DNA from: a virus
Reading direction: 5' to 3' (one strand)
Virus record (IMG/VR): IMGVR_UViG_3300037264_000528
Span: 1-21,204 of that record
DNA: 21,204 bases
Both the position numbers and the translations under genes were made by a program. Positions 1 through 8,315 of the stretch are shown here, piece by piece. Positions within the stretch are counted from its first letter, which is position 1; each line of letters opens with the position of its first letter. The notes beneath the pieces were generated by a model, which worked only from the letters and a program-made list of their open reading frames with translations, had not been told where the DNA came from and ran no database searches.

Positions 1-29
1 CCTATGATAGCGCCAACTTATAAATAAAC

Positions 30-57
30 AAAAAAAAGCCCAACCTTTCGGTTGGGC
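30..57 (-). terminator. Rho-independent terminator after the capsid gene
   Basis: A perfect 8-bp stem (38-45 pairs with 50-57) is closed by a four-base loop that reads GAAA on the minus strand. On the minus strand it is followed by eight consecutive T residues (37 down to 30). It lies 20 bases beyond the stop codon of the major capsid gene, so it probably ends the long minus-strand structural operon. Stem, stable tetraloop and T-tract are all seen directly. Confidence 0.92.
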
Positions 58-77
58 AATTTTGAATAGATTTTCGA

Positions 78-1202
78 TTAGACGATAATACCAACAACGG
101 CGCGGGCATCAAGACAGATACGACCTTCTTCAAGGAATCCGTAGAAACCAACCTTTTCGACGCGAGAACCATACATGTCGAACTGACCATCAGGCATAAC
201 GTTGAATGTACCACCACCAGACTCGGCTTGGCGAGCAACTGGGCGAAGGAATACTCCGCGAGTATTATCGATACCAACACAAATCTGTTGTGTGGCTTGT
301 GTGAAACCAACCTGACCAGTAGCAAACGTGTTGAACAACACATTATACTTTTGGTTAAGACCGAACTCGGTTAGTTCGATGAGGTTAACTCCATAGATGG
401 ATTGCATACCCGCGTTGGCGTAAATTTCGTCACGCATACGCTCAGATAGGAACTGATCGCGCTTAACGTCAGCACCAGAAGCAGCAGCCGCCGTGGTGTT
501 AATCGCATTGTAAGCGAAAGCACGAACATACTGCTTGATTTCAGGCGAGATATACAAATCAGTGATACCGTTTGTATAAGGCTGAACTGGCGTGTTACCA
601 GAATAGGACTCGTTAATCCTCTTAATACGAGTCATGAGAACGTTCAAATCATTCAAGAGGAAAGTACCTGCGGTACCTGCATTGATGACGTGCTGTAGAT
701 TACCAGAAGAAACAGTCGCGGTGCGAGCTTCGGCCAAAGCCTTAAGAACGACGGCCCAACCGTTACGCTCTTGCTTAATCAATACTTCATTGACCATGCG
801 CTCGATAGCCTTACTGATGACATCCAAACGGCTCTTGCGTGCGTACTTCTTGTTAAAAGATACGGCGCTGTCAAGACGATAGGTACCAAACTTCAGTTCC
901 TTAACGCCTTCAACCTGTGAGGTCGGCATACCACCAGCCATGTTCTGTGCCCACACAGTAACATAACCCGCCCCTTCGTTGTAGAATAGGTCGAGTGGGA
1001 TTGATGGGTCGCTATCTTCATCATAAGCTACATCACGATAAATGCGAGCTACTGAGCCTTGAGTCATGAGAACTTCATGGATTACAGGACCCAAGAAGGC
1101 TGCAATGGCTTCTGTGGCTTCACGAGCTACGGTTGGATTCTTAGAACCCATCGCCTTAATTAGCTCAATCTGCTCTGGTGTATTCTTTAGTTGGATTTGC
1201 AT
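78..1202 (-). CDS. Major capsid protein (HK97-fold type, probable)
   Basis: This 374-residue protein is probably the main shell subunit of the phage head. The inference rests on three points: it is the last gene of the head module, it follows a prohead protease/scaffold gene and a candidate decoration gene, and its size and composition suit an HK97-fold capsid protein. The N-terminal 60 or so residues look like a helical N-arm, followed by mixed alpha/beta sequence with a long helix around residues 120-160. No signal peptide or membrane segment is present. The ATG at 1202 has an AAGGA ribosome-binding site about 12 bases upstream. A strong terminator follows the stop, as expected for a highly expressed gene. 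I recognise the family by general resemblance to phage capsid proteins, not by a short diagnostic motif. A structure prediction showing the HK97 fold would settle it. Confidence 0.78.
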   Translation of the reverse strand: MQIQLKNTPEQIELIKAMGSKNPTVAREATEAIAAFLGPVIHEVLMTQGSVARIYRDVAYDEDSDPSIPLDLFYNEGAGYVTVWAQNMAGGMPTSQVEGVKELKFGTYRLDSAVSFNKKYARKSRLDVISKAIERMVNEVLIKQERNGWAVVLKALAEARTATVSSGNLQHVINAGTAGTFLLNDLNVLMTRIKRINESYSGNTPVQPYTNGITDLYISPEIKQYVRAFAYNAINTTAAAASGADVKRDQFLSERMRDEIYANAGMQSIYGVNLIELTEFGLNQKYNVLFNTFATGQVGFTQATQQICVGIDNTRGVFLRPVARQAESGGGTFNVMPDGQFDMYGSRVEKVGFYGFLEEGRICLDARAVVGIIV

Positions 1203-1233
1203 AAATTTATTTTCCTTTTATTTGTTAATCTTA

Positions 1234-1845
1234 TTAGTTCGGGCGGATATCTAACAATACTAATGCTGTCTTCGACATATCCGATCCGTTAAATAAACCA
1301 GTACCAGGCGCACCTGTGATTCCGAGGAACTTACCAACAATGTTGGCGGTCACACCAGAACTAGCGATTGTGCCGTTGGCTCCTAGATAAGCCGTATTAC
1401 CTGCGGCAATGGCTACGCCACCGACCACAGAAACACCGCTGTATAGGAATATTCCGCGAGTAACAATCGGAACAGCTTGTCCAGAAATCGCAGCTTCCAT
1501 TTCGGCAGCTTTACGAGGGTTAAACCTGAGAGGCATTTGGTTTTCGTCAAGTTCGCGAACGTCAAACAATAGCATACCGAACGGCTTATCGCCTGTTTCT
1601 GCTACGGTTACTTTTGGAACGACCCCGTAGCGTTGAGCTACAAAGTTATTGACGCTGAAAGCGCCCATGTTTCCAAGCATTTCAATTGGTTCGGCATCCG
1701 CTCGGAAACCGTCACCCGCGATTTTTACAAACGTACCCTTGGTCGCAAGGATTTGAAGGGGAGTCTCAACTACTGCGCCTGAGTAGGCATAGAAATTGAT
1801 TACATCCTTTTCGTCATAGTCTCTGAATGGTCTTAGTGTTGGCAT
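1234..1845 (-). CDS. Candidate head decoration/stabilisation protein
   Basis: This 203-residue protein lies directly upstream of the capsid gene with a 31-base gap and has one of the clearest ribosome-binding sites in the window (TAGGAGAA, 1860 down to 1853, seven bases before the ATG). The sequence is rich in Gly, Ala, Val and Thr with short alternating hydrophobic stretches, suggesting a beta-rich fold. The C-terminal third (about residues 135-200) is especially Gly/Ala/Val-rich. It has no signal peptide or enzyme motif. Small beta-rich proteins encoded between the protease/scaffold and capsid genes are often decoration proteins, and the strong ribosome-binding site fits a high-copy virion component. 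The functional call is therefore from position and composition. It could also be a head-tail connector or a different minor capsid protein. Confidence 0.5.
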   Translation of the reverse strand: MPTLRPFRDYDEKDVINFYAYSGAVVETPLQILATKGTFVKIAGDGFRADAEPIEMLGNMGAFSVNNFVAQRYGVVPKVTVAETGDKPFGMLLFDVRELDENQMPLRFNPRKAAEMEAAISGQAVPIVTRGIFLYSGVSVVGGVAIAAGNTAYLGANGTIASSGVTANIVGKFLGITGAPGTGLFNGSDMSKTALVLLDIRPN

Positions 1846-1875
1846 AATTATATTCTCCTAAAATTGATTGTATTG

Positions 1876-3525
1876 TTATTTGGTTACGATTACATTTTCG
1901 CGAGCAAAAGCTATTTGAGCCTTTTCACGTAAAGTTTGAGTAGCAGCAGAGCCATTTGGCAGACCGCCCTTGGCTTCTTTAGCTGCTTCGACGAAAGCGG
2001 CAACAGCTTCCTTGGCTTTAGCTTCTTTCTCGGCTTCTGTTGCTTCAGCGGCTTTGGCCTTCTTTTTGGAACAGGATTCTTCGCCTTCTTCTTCTTTACC
2101 TTCTTCACCCTTTTTGGCGAATGGTGGGGCTTTCTTAGCATAACCCTTAAGTAGGATTTTTGCCTTGGCTTGCCATTTCTTAAAATCTTCGTCAGACGCA
2201 ATAGCTTTGATATCTTCTACGATAGCCGAGCGTGCTTCGTCATCTAGTTCGTAAGCTTCGGAAATCTCAGACATACGACCATTGAATAGTTCAACTTGTT
2301 CGCGGGCAAGTTTTTCAGCACTTAGAGATTCTACTTGCTTGGTGAGCTTACCAACGTTATCAGTGACTTTGACCAATTCATCTTTTGCTTCTTTAACAGA
2401 AGTCTCGGCTGTAGAAAGTTTGTTAGTGAACTCTCCCTTTTGCTTCTCCCATAAGTCGCTACCCTTTTTAAGTTCTGAACTAATAAATTCTGAAACTGCT
2501 GAAGCTACTGCTGTTGGAGCAACATCTTTCAAGCTTGCTTCGCTAATGTCTTGGAGTGACGTGATTTTCATAACTTGTTGTATTCTTTCTGTTTTTACAT
2601 TTGTTTCGAGTGTGTGGGAAATTATATTTTCTTTTTTCTTATCAGATACCCCAGCAAAAGCGGGAGGATTAGTAATACCAACCTCGTCTTTAGGAGATAT
2701 AGTAGGAGGAATATCGTTATTGACGTGTTCTTTCGTAGGTGGTTGACCTATAGCAGGTTCGATTTCTAAACCTACTTTAGCTACAGCAGGGGTAGCTACG
2801 CCCTTAACTTCGGCAGCAGGTTTTTCAGTAAAACCGATACCAATGGGCAACACATCATATGATGGCATACGAAAAGCAAATAAGTCTTGAAACTTACCAT
2901 CGCCGCCAAGAGCAATTAACTTATTTTGGGCACTTTCTACTTCTTTGGGATCGTCAATAATCTTAGTCGCCTCAGACAGATTCTTTTTACCGCCTTCAAA
3001 GAGGGCAATACGATAGCCAGTAAAACCAAGCTCCCAACTAGCAGAAACTTCCATATAACTATCAGAAGTAGGATCACTAGAAGCTTCAATATAATCAGCT
3101 AGGTCAGGAGATACCAAACGCCAAACAATACCACCAAGAGTAATATTAAACGGAGCCGTCATCTTGGAGGCTTCTTCTTCACTTAATGGTTTATCCGAAC
3201 CAAAGGCACTAAAGCCTGCCGTGAGAATCATGCCAATGACTTTTTGACGATTATGCTCAACATTAATAGGCTTATTAATAAAACTCTTATACATGGCTAA
3301 GGCTGTAGAGGTATCAATAATATCAGTATTTTTGTTGACGCGGTTTACGACACAAGCATTAAACGCTACAGGAAGAAGATCGTGATTTTTAGCCGTGTCA
3401 ATTCCAGGAAGGAATTTACTAACTTCATCCAGTGAAGCTATGGCGAGAAATTTATCCGTTTCGGCAGAAACCATAGGACGGATTACCAGTTTGGCAAACG
3501 TCGTTTCAAATGGATACTTTTTCAT
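1876..3525 (-). CDS. Prohead protease fused to scaffold-like domain
   Basis: This 549-residue protein appears to combine capsid maturation protease and internal scaffold. Residues 1 to about 235 form a compact domain with a conserved His in NVEHNR (His91) and Ser-containing DSYMEVSAS (Ser156/Ser161). This resembles the His and Ser motifs of phage prohead proteases related to herpesvirus assemblin. Residues 240-318 are a Pro/Thr/Lys-rich linker. Residues 319-549 are charged and helical, with a probable coiled coil at about 357-412 and a Lys/Glu/Ala-rich tail at 470-520, as in scaffold or prohead core proteins. The ATG at 3525 is preferred: it lies 30 bases after the previous stop with an AGGTG further upstream. 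An in-frame ATG at 3594 would overlap the previous gene and has no ribosome-binding site. The protease would cleave scaffold and capsid N-termini during head maturation. The precise catalytic residues are inferred. Confidence 0.77.
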   Translation of the reverse strand: MKKYPFETTFAKLVIRPMVSAETDKFLAIASLDEVSKFLPGIDTAKNHDLLPVAFNACVVNRVNKNTDIIDTSTALAMYKSFINKPINVEHNRQKVIGMILTAGFSAFGSDKPLSEEEASKMTAPFNITLGGIVWRLVSPDLADYIEASSDPTSDSYMEVSASWELGFTGYRIALFEGGKKNLSEATKIIDDPKEVESAQNKLIALGGDGKFQDLFAFRMPSYDVLPIGIGFTEKPAAEVKGVATPAVAKVGLEIEPAIGQPPTKEHVNNDIPPTISPKDEVGITNPPAFAGVSDKKKENIISHTLETNVKTERIQQVMKITSLQDISEASLKDVAPTAVASAVSEFISSELKKGSDLWEKQKGEFTNKLSTAETSVKEAKDELVKVTDNVGKLTKQVESLSAEKLAREQVELFNGRMSEISEAYELDDEARSAIVEDIKAIASDEDFKKWQAKAKILLKGYAKKAPPFAKKGEEGKEEEGEESCSKKKAKAAEATEAEKEAKAKEAVAAFVEAAKEAKGGLPNGSAATQTLREKAQIAFARENVIVTK

Positions 3526-3554
3526 GTCGTGATAAATTACACCTAAAATAGCCT

Positions 3555-5192
3555 TTAACACCCCGCTACTACACTCTGACACGGTGAATACCATGTACGA
3601 ATAAAAGCAGGAGTAATTTGACCGCCCAATTCTTGATAGAAATAGCCAGACGGGTAATACGAACCTAATGGGCCATATTCATATTCTTCAAGAGGTAGTT
3701 CAATAGTTTTGTTGGTTGTATTTATACCAGGATATCTGGCCTCACGGTTTTCAAACAAAACATCAAAAAATGGTATGTAAGTAACATAATAATTATCATA
3801 ATAAGCTAATACCAAACTTCTTATGGGTGAAGAACGATTTCCAGGAAGTCCTACAAATACTCTACCTTGATCACTGAGGATGTGGTTGTTACCAAAAAAT
3901 TCAAAACCTAACGTCCCAGTGCGGTAACGAGAAGCTATGTGTTTCGCATCGATATCTGGCGGCTCTAACATGGCGACTTGACTAATGTTTGTATTGGTGA
4001 TCGTATCCACATATAGATAATCACCCATCCCATTGACAAGATCGTTAGAAATTGCGTCTATCCGATAATCAGTAGGATCAGGAAAATATGCCAAATCTCC
4101 ACGGCGTCTGACATTTTCAAGTCTCGTCTGAAAGTCAGGATACATTTCGGTGGTAGGCGTTGAATGCCAGTTCATCACCCCTGATCCAGACACGGGAGTA
4201 GGTAAGACACTAGCAGATTCAACGGCATATCGACCACCACTTACTCGGTTAACTAAAAATTGCAAAACATCAGTAGAAAAATATGCAGCAATTTTTTCTA
4301 CAGGACAGGATGGTTCTAACGGAGCGCCCCAAGCGGGAATAAATGATTCACCATATTCTACCGTGGTTAGTTGGGGACGAAACGTAGTATAATCAGTAAT
4401 ACCATCAGCAATTAGTTTTAATCCATGATGAACTAAATTACCTTTCCCATGTAATGCACCCGTCCAGTTTGTCACAGACGTAGAATTCACGATATCAAAG
4501 GCTAGATCATGAATACCCGTTTGAAAATACAAATCTAAATCATACGTAATAATCAGGTAATCATCAATGGAAACAGAAATGTCCTTTAGTACTCGCGCAA
4601 ACGCTTTATCTCCGTAACATAGAGATTTACTATATAACGAACCATAGGCAATAGACGATCCGTCTAAACCGTGGTCATTGGCAGTGATACCATAATCATC
4701 GTTATATTCGTAACAATGACAACCCCAACTGTTACGATACTGATCATAAATAAACGGCCTACCAGGAGTGACCATGAATTCTCTATAGGTAACAGCGGAA
4801 GTAAAATAAGTATCTACTGCGGCAGGCACACGCCATCCACGCGATAATCTTAACATCCCTGATTGTTCTAAAAAACCACAGGTATTTGGTTCATATTGAC
4901 TTGTCCCAGCGCAATCTTTACCACCAATGTAAGAATAGGCGTTAACGGGGGCAGTTAGTCCTGTGGTACCCCAACCGCCATTCAACGATGCTAGTATGCT
5001 ATTGGCGGTATTGCTAGTCCCTAACGAAACATAACGAAAGCAATCAGCAAAAGCATAAACACTAGGATAGGTTAATCCTGTAGATGTAATGAAATTGGGC
5101 ACATAATCAGTAGCATACTTTAATTTTCCACCCGAAGCATAGACAGAAAATTTAAATCGACCTTGTAAACTGATCTCATCATTAAACCTCAT
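3555..5192 (-). CDS. Large virion surface/fibre-like protein, paralogue A
   Basis: This 545-residue protein is related to its upstream neighbour. Both share an N-terminal block at about residues 10-58, with matching NFIT, GL, YPS, YAF and DCFRY elements and then SLG. A second match is REFMVTPG at 137-144 against GEFMVSP, followed by similarly spaced hydrophobic strands. The rest is rich in Tyr, Gly, Ser, Thr and Asn, with many short beta-like strands and several cysteines, as in phage fibre, receptor-binding or head-surface proteins. There is no signal peptide or catalytic motif. The ATG lies three bases after the stop of the upstream gene without a ribosome-binding site, suggesting translational coupling. 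It sits between the portal and protease genes, so it could be a head or neck appendage rather than a tail fibre. The shared N-terminal block may be the virion attachment domain. Confidence 0.6.
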   Translation of the reverse strand: MRFNDEISLQGRFKFSVYASGGKLKYATDYVPNFITSTGLTYPSVYAFADCFRYVSLGTSNTANSILASLNGGWGTTGLTAPVNAYSYIGGKDCAGTSQYEPNTCGFLEQSGMLRLSRGWRVPAAVDTYFTSAVTYREFMVTPGRPFIYDQYRNSWGCHCYEYNDDYGITANDHGLDGSSIAYGSLYSKSLCYGDKAFARVLKDISVSIDDYLIITYDLDLYFQTGIHDLAFDIVNSTSVTNWTGALHGKGNLVHHGLKLIADGITDYTTFRPQLTTVEYGESFIPAWGAPLEPSCPVEKIAAYFSTDVLQFLVNRVSGGRYAVESASVLPTPVSGSGVMNWHSTPTTEMYPDFQTRLENVRRRGDLAYFPDPTDYRIDAISNDLVNGMGDYLYVDTITNTNISQVAMLEPPDIDAKHIASRYRTGTLGFEFFGNNHILSDQGRVFVGLPGNRSSPIRSLVLAYYDNYYVTYIPFFDVLFENREARYPGINTTNKTIELPLEEYEYGPLGSYYPSGYFYQELGGQITPAFIRTWYSPCQSVVAGC

Positions 5193-5195
5193 AAA

Positions 5196-7559
5196 TTAGG
5201 TATGCTCGGTTGGCCTACAATTAAGTGCCGTACCACAATCTGCCGACCAAGCAATATCAAAATACAAATCAAGTCCATTATCGACGCTTAATCCAGGATA
5301 ATATCCGCCCGTCATTTGATTATGTAGATGATAGGTATCAATACCACTGTTATTAGGATATCCGTGGTTAGGTAGTAAACGATATCCAGATGTACCGATA
5401 TTTTCTACATGATAAACGTATCCAGTAGGACGGACAAATCCCGAAGATGCTAAAATAGCACGACCAGCAGTATCTTGACTTGCCCTGTCATTAACAATAG
5501 TGCCAGTTACGGGTCCTGTATAAAATCTAATTTCAGCAAACTTAACTTGAATTTGATGCGCCGAATTAAAATCTGGCCAGTATATCGGAGCAGAGTTGGT
5601 TGGCTCAGTTAATGGCGCACGATTACCATCATTATTGACGGCACTATGTTCAATAATCCCACAATCTATTTGTTTGTTCCAAAAAGTCCTATCTGCACAA
5701 ACACCATATACCCCACCCCATCCCGAACAGTTACTAGTAATAAACGAAGCATCGCCAGAAGAATATAATGGAGAAGATGGAGTCCCGTTTAAAGCTACAC
5801 CTGTAAAAGTATAACCCACAAATCGAGTATCATATGGCTGAGGTACCGCTGAAAAGGCAGGATGCGTAGCATCAATACCCGCGTTATCAACATTCGCTAT
5901 GGCATATGGCCCTTGAAACGTTTTGCGATGATAAATACGTTGAATATTCTCAGGCACAGAACCCGTATTATCTATAAACAATGAAACATAACAGTCTGCT
6001 ACATTATGTCCTCTATCGGTTAAATATACATCGGAAATTAAACGATAATGAGCCATAGTACTACGACCCACAGAATCGAAAAATAACATGTCTACGGTAG
6101 GATATAATACTTTGTTAGGAAACGCAGCCGTGCTTGAGTTAAAGGCATGAACTAAAGAACCAAAACGAGTGTTGCTACCCATACTGGAAACGGGAGGGAA
6201 CATAGTTCGTCTCGTCGCAGTTTGTGTGCGCCCTGTCGCTGCATTAAAAGGTAATCTATATATCCGAGTAGAAAAAATAGCTTTTTGCCCCAACTCTGGT
6301 TCAGTATGAATAATACCTGTCAGCCCAGCCTTTGCGTAAGATATCTCTTGATCATCAATGGTGTCATTGACCTCCTGATAAGAAATATTGCTCATGTCAG
6401 TAAGGTTGGTCGTTGAATAGTCGCGAACACTAGGGGTGTTTAACGGATAGGTAGTAGACTTGGCCCCTAGTCTGATATTATAAGGTAATGGTACTGCACT
6501 GTCAGGAATAGCAGTAGCAATTTTCTCGGTGGCATCATTGGCCCTGTTGTAATAGGTGTTTTTAACAGAATAACTTGCACTCGCTAGACCATCAGGCCCA
6601 GCCCAACTAAAATCCCCCACACCATTATGTAAACCTATTGAAGTCATTAAACCGTTAGATTGATAAGCCAGAGTCGTATCAGTTTGAGCATTACCGTCTA
6701 ATGGATTAACATCAAATTCCGCGTTGTCAGGAGATAAATAAAAGGTCGCGTTATTTAAATCGGAAAGATAGGGTTCCATGATCATCCCAAGTCTTGGAAC
6801 GTAGGAATTTCCGTTTCTATCAATACACATTAAACCAGGATATACTTGACGATAATAACCAGATAGTAAACCCCAACTCGCGACCAAGGGTTTATCGTTT
6901 GAAATATCAGCATTACCTGTATAAAAAGCCCCTTGGTCGAATCGCGTAAGTCCTGTGTTCTGTAAACGAACCTTGAGTTGATAATTGATGACGGCACGCC
7001 AACCAATCGGAATAGATAACTGACGAGTAATACGACTAAAAGCATATTTCCCCGCTGAATTGCCAGATGAAGGAGAAACCATGAACTCGCCAATGACTAG
7101 GTTCTCACCCATGACTACTGCATCTGTGCCTGTAGGTATAGACCATGAGCGAAAATAAGAAAATCCGCCAGGCAATAACAACGTTCCACAAGGAGAAGCA
7201 GCGGTCGTATTTCCTATTTCATATCCTTCCCAATTGATATATTGTCCCCGTTGCTGCGTGGGCAGAGTGCCTTCACCTGAAGTAACGAGATAGGTATTTA
7301 CGTTGTTGCCAATACTTAAACCTGTAGTCTGAGAAGTTTGGTCTTCTTTAGTAAATCCATAATTAGGAGTATTACCACCGATACTATACCCTAAAGAAAG
7401 ATAACGAAAACAGTCAACAAAAGCGTATTGAGAAGGATAAATTAAACCCGACGCGGTAATAAAGTTGTTAAACCAGTCAGTACTTTCTACCATTTTCTTA
7501 CCACTGTAAAGGTCTACTTTAAATGCCCCTTCCATGCCATATTGTATTTGCGCTTTCAT
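5196..7559 (-). CDS. Large virion surface/fibre-like protein, paralogue B
   Basis: At 787 residues this is the longest protein in the window. Its N-terminus (about 11-57) matches the neighbouring 545-residue protein: FKV-LYSGKK, then TDWFNNFIT, SGL, YPSQYAF and DCFRYLSLG. Similarity continues through GEFMVSP (157-163) and a strand-rich stretch to about residue 270, after which the proteins diverge and this one is some 240 residues longer. Composition is Asn/Thr/Ser/Gly/Tyr-rich with few Lys and no long helices, typical of extended beta-structured virion appendages. No lyase or peptidase motif was recognised. The start has only a weak AAGAA-type site. I infer a shared anchoring domain with divergent distal regions, possibly for different receptors. 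A non-adsorption structural role remains possible. Confidence 0.6.
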   Translation of the reverse strand: MKAQIQYGMEGAFKVDLYSGKKMVESTDWFNNFITASGLIYPSQYAFVDCFRYLSLGYSIGGNTPNYGFTKEDQTSQTTGLSIGNNVNTYLVTSGEGTLPTQQRGQYINWEGYEIGNTTAASPCGTLLLPGGFSYFRSWSIPTGTDAVVMGENLVIGEFMVSPSSGNSAGKYAFSRITRQLSIPIGWRAVINYQLKVRLQNTGLTRFDQGAFYTGNADISNDKPLVASWGLLSGYYRQVYPGLMCIDRNGNSYVPRLGMIMEPYLSDLNNATFYLSPDNAEFDVNPLDGNAQTDTTLAYQSNGLMTSIGLHNGVGDFSWAGPDGLASASYSVKNTYYNRANDATEKIATAIPDSAVPLPYNIRLGAKSTTYPLNTPSVRDYSTTNLTDMSNISYQEVNDTIDDQEISYAKAGLTGIIHTEPELGQKAIFSTRIYRLPFNAATGRTQTATRRTMFPPVSSMGSNTRFGSLVHAFNSSTAAFPNKVLYPTVDMLFFDSVGRSTMAHYRLISDVYLTDRGHNVADCYVSLFIDNTGSVPENIQRIYHRKTFQGPYAIANVDNAGIDATHPAFSAVPQPYDTRFVGYTFTGVALNGTPSSPLYSSGDASFITSNCSGWGGVYGVCADRTFWNKQIDCGIIEHSAVNNDGNRAPLTEPTNSAPIYWPDFNSAHQIQVKFAEIRFYTGPVTGTIVNDRASQDTAGRAILASSGFVRPTGYVYHVENIGTSGYRLLPNHGYPNNSGIDTYHLHNQMTGGYYPGLSVDNGLDLYFDIAWSADCGTALNCRPTEHT

Positions 7560-7577
7560 TTCTTATTATTTTACACT

Positions 7578-8315
7578 TCAAACCTCTGTAAAGTGATAAC
7601 CAAAACTGCTCATTAAAAATCCTACATTGCCGCTACCCGAGATACTACGAGCCAAACGTGCAGTCAAAATCTCATAGGTAAAAGACGAAAAAGTGAATCC
7701 CACATTTCCACTACCACCCGTAATCCGTTGAGTTAATCCTCCTGATATGTTAATCGAGTATTGAGATAAATCCCAATTATTCGGTCGGTATTCTCCCGTC
7801 ACAAACAAGGAATAGGCAGCAAGAGTATCATGTAAACCACTTTCACAATAGCCCGAATAACCGCCACTTAAACTGGCTAAATTCTGTAAACCACTTTCAC
7901 AATATCCTGAAAAGCCGCCACTCAAAGTAGGAACATCAAATAAACCTGACGCTACTTCTCCCGTTGTATTTATCCCATATGTTCCTGAATCTCCTATTAA
8001 GACAGAAAATCCACCTGAGAAATTGAGAGCATAATTGAAGCTTTCATTATAAGCGGAGTCATATTGACCAGATATTCTGACTCGATATTTGGGAGACAGA
8101 CCAGTTCCATAATCGTCATCTAAATTCCATACGAAACCTGCGGCACCACCGATGGCTAATTCGCGAGTAACATAAAAACCTGTCCACTCTGTATAATGTG
8201 GACTAGATATTGGAGTATCTGGTCCATCCCAAACACAATATCTCGCGAAATCGGGACCTTCCCAACTAAAACAACCACTACCCGTTATCTCGCTTTGATA
8301 AAAGCCAAAAGCCAT
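7578..8315 (-). CDS. Gly/Ser-rich repeat protein, probable virion component
   Basis: This 245-residue protein has two internal duplications. An 18-residue unit occurs back to back at residues 131-148 and 149-166, sharing LSGG-SGYCESGL. A second element, GSGNVGF followed by SSF, occurs at 201-212 and 227-238. Gly, Ser, Tyr and Phe dominate, and aromatic residues alternate with small ones, suggesting a beta-solenoid or beta-sandwich. Cysteines recur in the repeats (Cys139 and Cys157) and near the N-terminus (Cys15 and Cys27). A TAAGGT ribosome-binding site precedes the ATG, which abuts the portal stop codon, placing the gene in the head operon. I do not recognise a family. A structural or adaptor role is inferred from its setting between the portal and large virion-protein genes. 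Confidence 0.55.
   Translation of the reverse strand: MAFGFYQSEITGSGCFSWEGPDFARYCVWDGPDTPISSPHYTEWTGFYVTRELAIGGAAGFVWNLDDDYGTGLSPKYRVRISGQYDSAYNESFNYALNFSGGFSVLIGDSGTYGINTTGEVASGLFDVPTLSGGFSGYCESGLQNLASLSGGYSGYCESGLHDTLAAYSLFVTGEYRPNNWDLSQYSINISGGLTQRITGGSGNVGFTFSSFTYEILTARLARSISGSGNVGFLMSSFGYHFTEV
7831..7926 (-). repeat. Two-copy 54-bp tandem repeat inside the repeat-protein gene
   Basis: Copies starting at 7831 and 7885 are offset by 54 bases. Their first 20 bases are identical and the next 22 differ at five positions. The period equals 18 codons, so the reading frame is kept and the duplication encodes the LSGG-SGYCESGL units of the 245-residue protein. The near-identity suggests a fairly recent duplication or selection to keep both copies. 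Confidence 0.85.

Noticed and set aside
19-26. TATAAATA, identical to the T4 late promoter core (plus strand); others at 10383-10390 (plus) and 3725-3718 (minus)
   Set aside because: The plus-strand hits would drive antisense transcripts and the minus-strand hit is inside a gene. Three hits in AT-rich sequence of this length are close to chance.
2575-2769. Plus-strand reading frames opposite the protease/scaffold linker
   Set aside because: They are antisense shadows with Phe/Ser-rich, low-complexity products produced by the Lys/Glu codons of the real gene.
3526-3594. Longer N-terminus for the protease/scaffold protein (ATG at 3594)
   Set aside because: It overlaps the upstream gene, has no ribosome-binding site, and the domain begins naturally at MKKYPFE.
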